DNA of 27,445 bases from Cyanophora paradoxa (Eukaryota; Glaucocystophyceae; Cyanophorales; Cyanophoraceae): positions 1 through 27,445 of the forward strand of contig QPMI01000550.1 in NCBI GenBank assembly GCA_004431415.1. Reading direction: 5' to 3'. Shown piece after piece: positions 8,975 through 17,420 of this stretch. The translations under genes and the position numbers were made by a program. The notes beneath the pieces were generated by a model. That model searched no databases and was not told where the DNA came from. It saw only the letters and a list, made by a program, of their open reading frames with translations. Each line of letters starts with the position of its first letter. Position 1 is the first letter of the stretch.

Positions 8975-9807
8975 ATGGCTGAACCACCTCCAATTGAGCG
9001 TATTGTTACAGCACAGCTTTCATTAGCTGCACCAGCTAACCACGTTCTGCAGCATGCTACTTTCGATGATGTAGAAGGTCTGCAATCAACAGAGGTTCAA
9101 CCTACGATGAACACCTTCGGTTCCACCCATAAACTGAGATTGCAGGAACTCAGGTGCGATAAAAATAATGGTATAGTTAAGACCACGAAATTACTTGTAA
9201 CTAATGCGAATTTTAGTGCCCATTATGGTGATCCAGACAGTTATGGCGCCCCTCTTTCGACTTATTCTTTCGAGTCTAGGTCAGGAGCTATTAACTGCAA
9301 GACGGGGGAGCATATATTGGTGATGGTTTGCGGGTTGGTGGAGCTGTTGGTGCTCCTCTCTTTGTTAATGATCAACCAAACCCTATTGATCCTAACACGA
9401 GAATTCGAACCTATTTGCCAAGTATGAATGCACCATATATTATAAAGATCTTCCCAATCGTTGTTAATGAGCAGACATCAGTAGTTGATTCTCTTGTGGA
9501 AATTGGTGACCACTACAAGGTGGTTGTTGATATCCCTCCAGACGTCTACGCTGTCTGTCAAGTAGAGGGTGGAACCCCAAACATTGCTGTGGTGATTACT
9601 CCATATGATAATTTCGGGATCGCTTATCATGGTGTAAATTTCGGCCTTGAAGACTACCAGTTCTTGGTGAGAGCTACAAAATTCGGTATTTATAAATGCA
9701 TTCTCTATGCAGAAAGAACCGATGCTATCGCAAGGCAGAATACCTATGCGGAGTACTACGGCACTAATAGGTACTTCCCCATTTTCGGACAGGATACTGC
9801 CCCGTAG
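8975..9807 (+). CDS. Fibre-type virion protein paralogue 3, second copy, one frame break
   Basis: The start is MAEPPPIERIVTAQLSLAAP. The N-terminal module includes NHVLQHATFDDVEGLQSTE and LRLQELRCDKNNGIVKTTKL, followed by LVTNANFSAHYGDPDSYG. The frame breaks at the G-run 9304-9308 (five G, six in copy 1); after it the correct reading continues as DGLRVGGAVGAPLFVNDQPN and ends FPIFGQDTAP. The C-terminal part is beta-rich and homologous to paralogue 2. Apart from that one run the gene is open over about 277 codons. As with its paralogues I infer a virion surface or fibre role, with no known enzymatic motif. Confidence 0.7.
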
Positions 9808-9842
9808 AGAATATCCCTAATTATTTGCCGAGACCTCTGATA

Positions 9843-10085
9843 ATGGCCTCATGTCTTGCAGGAGTGTTTGAGTTGCTGCGTCACTTCCATTCGCATGCTC
9901 GCCTACAGTCGCATTGTTGTACAGCGGATTTAGATCTTTCTTTTGGAGGTGATCATGACAGCAACAGCGCCAACCGTGAAGCTGAACTCGAAGCTCTTCA
10001 GCACGTAGAAGATCCAGCACCGCCCGGTGTGCACTACCAGAGGGCCGCTCCGTCAATAATGTACCATCTATATCAGGATGCTTGA
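9843..10085 (+). CDS. Small hypothetical protein, 80 aa
   Basis: The start MASCLAGVFELLRHFHSHAR is followed by a charged middle (ANREAELEALQHVEDPAPP) and the end SIMYHLYQDA. No family is recognised. It has a short hydrophobic N-terminus but no clear membrane span. It lies 35 bp after paralogue 3 and converges on the HNH gene, with an A-rich spacer between. A minus-strand ORF of 115 aa overlaps it (9817-10164). I prefer the plus strand because the ATG fits between genes of the same direction, but the choice is not certain. Confidence 0.45.
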   Translation: MASCLAGVFELLRHFHSHARLQSHCCTADLDLSFGGDHDSNSANREAELEALQHVEDPAPPGVHYQRAAPSIMYHLYQDA

Positions 10086-10180
10086 AGGCTCGCTGAGGTG
10101 GCCTCGACATCATTTTGTTTGCTTTTGAAAAAAAGAAACAGGGACAGCCAGCCGTTTCAAACACATAGATAGCTTTTTAT

Positions 10181-10744
10181 TTACGCCCTGTTTTCAATTG
10201 GGAAATTAAGACGTAGAAAAGGCCAGTCTGCCTCTGCAGTGTGCTCAAGTAGATACTGATCTCGAGCTCTGGCTGCTTCCTCCGCTGTGGAGAAGCATCC
10301 AACATCGATTGTTTTTCTATTTTTGCCAATGGTAGCAACCCATCTGCTTTTCGATCTGTTGTAACTCACTCCAAGGAATCCGCTGGTGTTATTCGAATTC
10401 TTGTCTCGATGCATTCGGTGCTGCTGTTTTGTTACGAACTTTAGATTATCTCTGCGACAATCCAGTTTATCCCCGCTGACACAGAGGATGCTATGATCTG
10501 CAGGAGCTTTCCCCTTCACCAGATCTCTAAATTTCTTATGCCATCTCTCTTCAGGGTGGAATGCTACTGGATAGCCATTCGAGTCTATGTAGAACCTCAG
10601 ACCAGAGAATTTCTCCTCGTCATCTTTCGAGATTAGCACTGAGTGCACTGTGTTTGGTGTCTTCACCTGAATTGCAGAGTCCATGTATCTTCCTTTCGAT
10701 AATATAAGAGATTGTGTTCTCTTTATGTCATACACACCCCTCAT
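10181..10744 (-). CDS. HNH homing endonuclease with AP2 DNA-binding domain
   Basis: An intact 187-aa ORF. Residues about 47-62 (LRFYIDSNGYPVAF) form the strand preceding the nuclease core. Residues 82-105 carry the HNH (His-Me finger) motif: His84 followed by GDKLDCRRDN with Asn100, matching the usual DHxxGdxLDnRrxNL pattern of HNH_3-type nucleases. Residues about 120-168 are an AP2 domain (SGFLGVSYNRSKSRWVATIG, then FSTAEEAARARD). This HNH-AP2 architecture belongs to mobile homing endonucleases found in phages, giant viruses and algal organelles. It cuts DNA site-specifically and copies its own gene into empty sites. It faces opposite to the fibre-type genes, as expected for a mobile insertion. 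Part of it lies inside the direct repeat, so a shortened second copy sits at 7507-7848. Confidence 0.88.
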   Translation of the reverse strand: MRGVYDIKRTQSLILSKGRYMDSAIQVKTPNTVHSVLISKDDEEKFSGLRFYIDSNGYPVAFHPEERWHKKFRDLVKGKAPADHSILCVSGDKLDCRRDNLKFVTKQQHRMHRDKNSNNTSGFLGVSYNRSKSRWVATIGKNRKTIDVGCFSTAEEAARARDQYLLEHTAEADWPFLRLNFPIENRA

Positions 10745-11138
10745 ATTAAACCGGGAATTTCTAGTGCGGCCTCTCAGTGGACACTAGAATGCCTAAGCTC
10801 ATACCCTAAAGTGAATTCCCAATCAGCCTCAAAGGCTCTCCCGTTAGCTACCTCCTCGAAGCTAAATCGAATTTTATTTTTCAACCCCTAAGGTACCCAC
10901 GCACACGCCCTCCGGCACGTAATAGCAGAGGGAAACGTGTAAAACGATTTTGGTACACGCACGGCAAAATCAGATCGATCTAGTGAGGGGAAGACGCTAA
11001 ATACCCATGGAACCGCGGCCCGGAGCGAAGCGAAGTGGCCGTAAGCGGGGTCCATGGGTGTACAACACTCCAGGCGCGCCCTCCGATGCCCAGCGGCCGC
11101 GGAGCGCCATCGATAGCTGATTTCTAAGCCGTCCGCAG
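10745..11138. other. Junction zone with three consecutive hairpins
   Basis: No firm gene. Base composition changes here from AT-leaning to strongly GC-rich. Hairpin 1 has arms 10759-10766 and 10782-10789 (ttctagtg / cactagaa, 8 bp). Hairpin 2 has acacg plus ccctc at 10903-10912 pairing with gaggg at 10928-10932 and cgtgt at 10936-10940. Hairpin 3 has arms 11003-11011 and 11051-11059 (acccatgga / tccatgggt, 9 bp), with an inner cggcc/ggccg pair at 11016-11020 and 11037-11041. A minus-strand reading at about 10,785-10,895 (RFSFEEVANGRAFEADWEFT) is open for some 38 codons and could be the end of another viral gene. Two 8-bp palindromes, ggcgcgcc at 11073 and gcggccgc at 11093, lie close together just past the switch. 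Confidence 0.5.
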
Positions 11139-13182
11139 GGCCAGTACGCGGCGGCGCGGAGGACGTGCGGCGAGCTCATCCACATCTCCAAGCACCTCGG
11201 GATCGACGGCCGCGGTGCGCTTGCGCGCGGGCCCGACGCGCCCCCCCGCTTCCGCTCCAGCCTTGCGCTCTGACGAACGCCCGGCGCCGCTCAGTGATCC
11301 AGGTGGTGGCGCTGGTGGACGCGTCGACGGCGCTGCTCGAGGGGCGCCCCGCCCGCGCCGAGCGCCTCCTCCACTTCGTCGAGCCGGTGCGCGCGCCCCG
11401 AGGCGAACCGTCCGCGGTCCCGCGAGCCGGGCCGCGCCACTGATCCACGCGGTTTCCGCGCGGCAGCTCAACGACTTCATACAGCAGCAGGAATGGTGCG
11501 CGCGCGCCTTGGACTCGTCCACGTTACAATAATATTAGAAACTTGCGGGGCGTTGCATGGGATTATGAGTTGCGAGAGCAGCGCTGATCGCTTCCAGGTG
11601 GTACCTGCGGTCGCTGGACGTCTTCCGCGGGATCTGCGCGTGGCGCGCCGGCGACGCCGCCGGCGCCGCCGCCAGCTTCGAGGGCGCCTTCGAGTGCTGG
11701 CGGGGCGAGGCCAAGACCGCCACCTGGCCCGCCCTGCGTGCGCCCGACTCGACGCGCGCGCGGCATCGAAAACATGAGATCGAGAGCTGATCGTGACCTT
11801 TCATCACGGCCAGTTTTCATATCGGTGCTCCTGGATTTCGCGCTCTGGTACCGGTGGCAGTCAGACACGGCGGTCACGCTCGCCGCCGCCCTCGACGCGA
11901 ACCGGCCGAAGATTCGCCTCGGGTGAGCGTGGCCTCGTCTCAGCAGTCGCTCGCGAGTCCTCACACCGCCCCTTGACCACATGTGCGTGCGCAGGGCCGT
12001 GGCGCGGCTGCGCGCGCTCGCGTGCGGCGGCTCGCCCCGGGCCTCCGTCTCCGACTGCGAGCTCGAAGCCGGTCGCGCTTGCGCGCGGAACCCCGCGACG
12101 CCGGCGCCGCTCACCGCCCGCGCCGTCCTCCTAGACACGGTGCGCCCGCCGCCGCGCGCGTCCTTCCCGAAAGGAAGGGCCGACGGGCCCGCCGGCGCTG
12201 GCGATCGCGACCAGGGCGGCGCGAGCTCGTCCAAGAGCGTCCGGATCGTGTCGGACCTGGACGCGGGGGAAGCGGACGGCGAGCCGGCCTCCGATCGAGA
12301 TCGCGGCGTCGACGCCCTCGCCCTCCTCTTGCGTGTTAGGGCGCGAGCGAGGCGCTCAAGAGGATGGCTCGGGCCTGACGCGCGGGGCAGGACCGGCGGC
12401 GGGCGGGCGGCTCGCGATCGCGCGGACGCCCCGCGCGGCCGCGCCGGCGCCGGCGTCGCGCCGCGGCAGCCTCTCGTGGCGCGGGCCCTCCTCCTCGTCG
12501 CCCCTCTCGACCCCGGCCCGCCTCCTCGGGCCCTCCCCGGCGCCGGCCGCCTCTCCCTCCTCCGCCTGCGGCGCGCGCCAACTGCCGGGGACGACGACGA
12601 CGCCGTCCGCGCCCTCGCCGCCGAGGCCAAGCAGGCCGCCGCCTTCCTCCGCGATGTCCCCCCTCCTCCCCGCGCGATCATATAATTACATAGAAACGGC
12701 CGCATGGAGTTTGCTTTCCTTTAAAGCAACTTGGCAAATGAAATCGAAGCTCGCCTGTATTCGTTGTCTGACCGCGCGCCTCGGCCCCGGCGCAGCTGGG
12801 CTCCCTGCTCGAGGAGACGTGCCGCCAGCGCCTCCCGAACCTGGCGCCGTGCTGCGACCTGCTCCGCGCGCAGCGCCCCGGCGCGCCCCGCGCGCGCCGC
12901 CTGGCCTCGCTGCGCGCCGCCCGCGACGGCTTCGCGGCGGGCGGCCTGCGGCCCTTGGAGGCGCTCGCCTGCATGCAGCTGGCGCGGGCCGAGCCGGACC
13001 GCGCGGCGGCCGCCGCCGCGCTCGACGCCGCCGGGCGCATCGCCGACGAGACGCGCACGGTAATCCCCGCCCTCGAGCGGCTCCGCGGCGCCCGCGCCGC
13101 CGCTGCGGCCGGAGCCGAGGCCGCTTCCGCCCCGACGCAACCCTCCCCCGATCGCGAGGGCTACCTTCCCCTCTTTGCGTGA
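11139..13182 (+). CDS. Multi-exon gene for an alpha-helical, possibly TPR-like protein, 5' end missing
   Basis: Eight exons join in consistent phase across GT-AG introns: 11139-11214, 11295-11386, 11467-11495, 11598-11737, 11814-11922, 11995-12071, 12135-12655 and 12796-13182, about 476 residues to a TGA stop. Introns are 63-140 nt. The encoded segments are helical and Ala/Leu/Arg-rich: IQVVALVDASTALLEGRPAR, then WYLRSLDVFRGICAWRAGDA followed by SFEGAFECWRGE, and later AVRALAAEAKQAAAFLRD joined to LGSLLEETCRQRLPNL. The spacing of small and aromatic residues resembles tetratricopeptide helices, but I cannot name a family. The 12135-12655 exon contains a low-complexity Ser/Asp/Gly stretch and may hide another intron. 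No start exon was found. An acceptor directly precedes 11139, so the gene is cut upstream, near the viral junction. The 12656-12795 intron is much more AT-rich than the exons. Confidence 0.6.
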
Positions 13183-14929
13183 CCGCTTGCAATTGCACAC
13201 CTCTGTAGCCAGATCTCTGCTTTCCGTGCCTCCCCGCCAGTGCAAGCAATAATATTAATACTACAGCTAGCTGTAGTCCCATGGCATCCCGATCGCGACT
13301 CCAGTAACAACAGTATAGTAGCTTACAATCAATTGGAATGCCTTATTTGAAGGACGGAGATCTTCTTTGAGAGTCCGGTACCAGGTACCGGAATTCCCTT
13401 CACTCAGGTTGACGTGTGTCGCCGGTACCGACACGTGGCGAGGACCGTCGACGTCACCAGCAGCCGCGGCCAGCCTGCCACTCCTCCTCCCCCTCCGCCT
13501 CCTACCTCCTCCTCACCTGCGCCCCAGGACCCCGATTAATCGGTGTCCCGTCTTGTCGAGGTGCCACGGTGAACTTCGGAAGAAGGTGGTAGGAGGAGGA
13601 GATGAGGAGGGAGAGGGAGTAGGCAGAGGCGGCAGCGGGGGGTGGGCAGCGGATGCGGGGCGGGGCGGGAAGGGGCGCAGGGATGACAGAATGGAGGGAT
13701 CCGGAGCGCGGGCAGTCGCAGGTGGACCCGGGAGCAGAGAGCTGGGCCGGGAGCGTAAGGGCGAGACGGGCTGCGAGGGGTCGGGAGGGGTCGGCCGAAG
13801 CTGGAGGGGTGGCCCTCTAGATCTACTGTATACTACTGATCATGGTGAGTCCGACTGTCTTATATTACCGACCGTCGGGCCCCGGGCCGCCTGCCGGCGT
13901 CGGCCCCCCGGGCCCGCGCGCGCGCGCGGCAGGGGCCCGGCGGCCCATATGCATATGCATGGTCCATGGGCCATATGCATGGGTTCGACGTCGACGTCGA
14001 CGGACCACGCTGGCAGAGCCTGGCACGTGCATGAGCTTGATCGCGAGCTCGAACTCGGATCCGGGATCCCGGATGATCCGGATCCGGAAGCCCGGCCCCT
14101 GGAGCTCGGATCATATGCATGCATATGATATGGCTGCGCAAAAAGTGCGTGTTGGCCCAGCGCTGCAGCGGCAAACGCAAGCGGCTCCATGATGGCTCGT
14201 CCGGGTTCTGCGCCTGCAGCCTGGCCATGGCAGCATCGATATCTATGCCGGTTAAAAATTAGTCAACTGTGGGTCACGGTATTAATATCTGAAGCGCTGG
14301 CCGTCTGAAGCGCTGGCCGCCTCGCGATCGCTGCACCTGCCAGTAGAAGCCGGCGCGCGCGGGCCCGCGCGACGGCCCATCTCCGCGACTATAGCTAGCC
14401 CCTGCTTGATCACGATAATCTTGTCCGCCGTCGCGCAAGTGTGCAATCTGATCGATATATCATGACAGGAAGTGGTTCGAAATTCTTGCAATGTAAACAG
14501 TTCTTATAAGCATGTGTTCACCAGTGCATGACCCCGATGACGGTGCACGTGCGGCCGTGCGGGTAGGCGGACCGGACAAGACTCGTGAGTGAAGGATCCG
14601 GAAGCTTTAAATTTCCAGCCGCAGAACTCGGAAAGCTTCTCATCCAACGGGGTTGAATTCGCTCGTGCAGCTATATAGCTAGCGTTCTTATAGCTTAGAC
14701 AGTCACATCGCGTACTCGAACTAACGCTAGCGCTAGCGCGGCGCGGCAGAATACCGGGACAGTCACTTCGAATCCCCACGAATCCTTGTTCTCAGGCCTT
14801 GGGGGGCTTCGGGACGGTCTTGAGAGCCCAGGCTGGCCATGGCAAACCATAGCCAGCTTGTGAGAATATCAATTATAATTCATGATCATATTATTACTGT
14901 GGCACCAGGCAACGAATAGAGAGCTATAG
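13183..14929. other. Gene-poor, palindrome-rich intergenic DNA
   Basis: No supported gene; open readings here lack family features and overlap low-complexity tracts. It holds perfect palindromes including a 19-bp one at 13374-13392 (single central base), 12 bp at 13532-13543, 12 bp at 13949-13960, 12 bp at 13987-13998, 20 bp at 14110-14129 and 14 bp at 14725-14738. A 16-bp one at 14924-14939 spans the end of the MYB gene. A pyrimidine tract (13481-13525) is followed by a purine tract (about 13577-13640). It is the 3' flank shared by two convergent genes. Confidence 0.6.
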
Positions 14930-16334
14930 CTAGCTATAGAAGGGGTAGAACGAAAACCAAGGGGTAGTGGACAAAGCAGTCAACGGCAAGCTGCCGGCCT
15001 CGCGATCGACAGAACCGCTGAACTGCGCTGGATGAAAGTCGGGAATTCGAAGTAGATGGGGCACTTCCTTCGTGTCACCGCCAAAGCGTGCGGCGGCCGA
15101 GCTCGAGCATGCTGTATTCGCCTCGAAGGCCGGCTCCGTTCGCGTCCACGACGACTGCGGGACGCGTTCGTCGACGTTGCAATTGCGGTAAACATTTGCA
15201 ATTGGTGGCATGGATTCTGGGTTCGGGATCGGGTTCTGGGTATGGCGCTGCGCATATGCGTGTGCAACGCTAGCCCTCGTAGCACTAGTACTAGCTATAG
15301 TTGGCGACTCCGACGTGGACGTCGATCGCGAAGCATGCGCGTTTGCGTCGCCTGATCTCGATTCTGCGGCCCGATCGGGATCGCTGCCACTGCTCGTGAC
15401 CGATCGCGATCGCAACGCGCGGAGGGCTGCTCGCTCCCTCGTCTTTCGGAGGCGTTGGGCGATTTCAGTATGAGACGGCATGCTCCGCGTTTCGCGGTTC
15501 GATATCCGGCGTAGTGTCGAGTTCCACCTGCGCGGGGTTATCTGTCAGATAGGTAAAGAATTGAACCGCGATTCGTCAACGGCACTGATCGGCTCGAAAA
15601 CCATCACCTGTTCTTTACAGCATTGTCGGACCTGCCCTTGATGAATCTGGCAATCTCTGACCAGCGATTCCCCATCCGCTTGTGCAGCTCGATCAGCAGC
15701 TCGTCCTGCTCGATGATTGTAAGCAATATGCATGAATATTCTACTACAGAATATCGGAAGATCTCGAGATGGCTACCTCCTCTGCTGTCCAAGGTTCGTT
15801 CGTCAACTGGGGATCCAGCGCGTGCCTGCGTCAATGATATCAAAAAGATATCGATGCAACTGCCAAGCCATAATTATATGTATAATCAAGGGTTTAGCTA
15901 TAGCCCGGCGTAAAAATTGCGCGAATTTGTGCGAAGGGGTGCGCGCCGCCAACGCTCGCGGCACTGCTTCCCGGTCCGATTCGGAAGCTTGGACGCGATC
16001 GTGGACCACTTTCTGCCGTGTTCCTTCACGAGAGCTACAAGCGTATCTGCGGTTGCAATTGCCAAGCCACGATATCGATATCGATCAGTCGGAGTTGGGT
16101 CGATCGGGAAGAGCTCGCAATCGCTGGCGGGCCGGGGGACTCGGGAAGTTCACCGTCCTCCTCTTGGCTCCACAGACCGCTTCCGGCTCCGCCTGCACCT
16201 CTAGATCTAGGCAATGGTGCGTATGCGCTCGAGCTGCGATCCGCGCCAGGAGTGTAGTTGACGTCGCTGTGCATGTCGCCGAGAGAGTCGCTATCGACGT
16301 CCGACGCGTACGATTCTCTTTGCCGCTTTGACAT
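14930..16334 (-). CDS. R2R3-MYB transcription factor, complete, five exons
   Basis: Minus-strand exons 16334-16154, 16046-15950, 15825-15777, 15705-15608 and 15527-14930 join in frame to 340 aa with no frameshift. R2 is residues about 53-97: LWSQEEDDTLVALVKEHGRK, then WSTIASKLPNRTGKQCRERW. R3 is residues about 103-147: PWTAEEDELLIELHKRMGNR, then WSEIARFIKGRSDNAVKNRW. The six tryptophans (55, 74, 93, 105, 124, 143) are all present with 18-residue spacing; the first Trp of R3 is kept, as in animal and protist MYBs, where land-plant R2R3 proteins usually have Phe or Ile. Introns are 107, 124, 71 and 80 nt; donors are GT, GC, GT and GT, all acceptors AG, three followed by G. The N-terminus is Ser/Asp-rich. 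The C-terminal 190 residues are Ser/Thr/Arg-rich and probably regulatory. It is a nuclear DNA-binding regulator; targets unknown. Confidence 0.93.
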
Positions 16335-16902
16335 ACGTATGCTTTTATGATACGTATTCTTCTAGATCTTTTGAAAATTCCATGAACTGCGTCAAGTTGA
16401 ATTCGGCGTGAGTGGGTTGCAATTGTGCGTACATGTGTATATGCTGGCATGGGCCATATGCATGCATAAAGTCATATATATAGATGGCTTGTTTTAGATA
16501 TCGATGGAATCTGGTGGACAATATTAATCGAGGCACATCATGGCATAGATTATGAAGCTTAAGAGACTGTATATATGCGTCACGCGCGGCGTTTACATAT
16601 GCACATGCGCGCACCGGTACACCGCTTGTGCCAAAGCCTTGAAGCCTCACGTACTGCTGTGCCACGGTGAGGCTCAGGGGCCGTCAGGGCCTGTTAAGCG
16701 CTTTCGTAATTTCCAACTTGGAGCTTGGCGAATTGCACCGAATTTGCACGACGTTCCACGTCACGTGCACTAGTACAGTTACTACAGTACTGTGCACAGG
16801 CACTGCGCATGCGCATGCGGCACATGTACAGCCGCACAGACGTCGACAGCACGTGCACAGCCTGCAGTGCCCTGCACTGCCCTGCAGGCTGCAGGCCGGG
16901 CA

Positions 16903-16950
16903 GCCACTGCCAGTGGCAGCCACTGCCAGTGGCAGCCACTGGCAGGTGCC
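16903..16950 (+). repeat. 16-bp tandem repeat of a near-palindrome
   Basis: Two exact copies of gccactgccagtggca (16903-16918, 16919-16934) are followed by a third diverged copy (16935-16950). Each unit is itself close to an inverted repeat, ccactg against cagtgg. It is preceded by further short repeats of ctgca and tgcctgca type from 16,860. Confidence 0.85.
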
Positions 16951-17407
16951 ACATCATGGCATGTACAGGCCCACAGCCTGTGACAGGTGTCGCGTGCCGC
17001 GATTCCCTCGGATTAGGCTAGCCGGCAGTCTATGCGTAGCCGCTAGCCCTAGTCTAGTGCTATCGAGCAGCTAGCTCTAGCACTCTCTGTATTCTGACTT
17101 AGCGCCGGGCGCGACTCCGTTTGGGGGTACGCGATCCCTGGACGGGTACACTTGTGAATAGACCACTTGTGCTCCCAGCTACAGCCACAGCCCGTGCGTG
17201 ACCGCACGGACGCTGCACCGGGTGGGAATCCTCTCATCCGACAGGCGCCATCTGCTCACGGAGCCAGAACCCCGATCATCAGCGACCCGTCATCAGCAAC
17301 CGACCCAGCTCGGCGACCGCGGCTCAGCCGGCGCGCAGGTAGACCTCAGCAGAGGTCGTGGGTCGCTTCTCGCGCCCCGCCTGCGCCGCTCCGGGCTGAT
17401 CCGCAGT

Positions 17408-17420
17408 TGGCGACCGAACA
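17408..17420 (+). promoter_or_regulatory. Possible LTR-retroelement primer-binding site
   Basis: tggcgaccgaaca begins with TGG, the complement of a tRNA CCA end, and differs at one base from the well-known lysine-tRNA primer-binding start. It follows ccgcagt, so a hypothetical LTR would end in CA two bases before it. It lies 380 bp upstream of the Gag-like start, a normal leader length. No LTR was delimited, because no second LTR copy is in the window. Confidence 0.3.

Larger units (their letters stand above)
7849..10522 (+). repeat. Direct repeat, copy 2 (2,674 bp)
   Basis: Second head-to-tail copy. Its left end begins inside the coding sequence of the small 5044-type gene, so that gene's 5' part is missing here. 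Its right end continues into the N-terminal half of the HNH gene, which copy 1 lacks. Two bases (ag) are shared at the junction. Copy 2 has intact frames for the 8105 gene and the 80-aa gene but carries its own frame break in the 8975 gene. Confidence 0.93.

Noticed and set aside
9817-10164. Minus-strand 115-aa ORF opposite the 80-aa gene
   Set aside because: It has Cys/Arg-rich composition without a family and overlaps a plus-strand gene placed naturally after its neighbours. Kept only as an alternative.
1-10522. Bacterial prophage
   Set aside because: Fibre repeats are phage-like, but there are no Shine-Dalgarno sites, no phage head, terminase or lysis genes, and the attached DNA is eukaryotic. 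Not fully excluded.
10745-11138. rRNA or tRNA genes at the junction
   Set aside because: The hairpins are suggestive, but no conserved rRNA helix, anticodon arm or T-arm pattern could be matched.
11563-12705. 380-aa minus-strand ORF
   Set aside because: It is an Arg/Ala/Ser-rich shadow of GC-rich DNA; the plus strand has exons joining in consistent phase through GT-AG introns.
13367-14128. 253-aa plus ORF and overlapping minus ORFs
   Set aside because: It is made of pyrimidine/purine tracts and palindromic repeats, with no protein-like composition.
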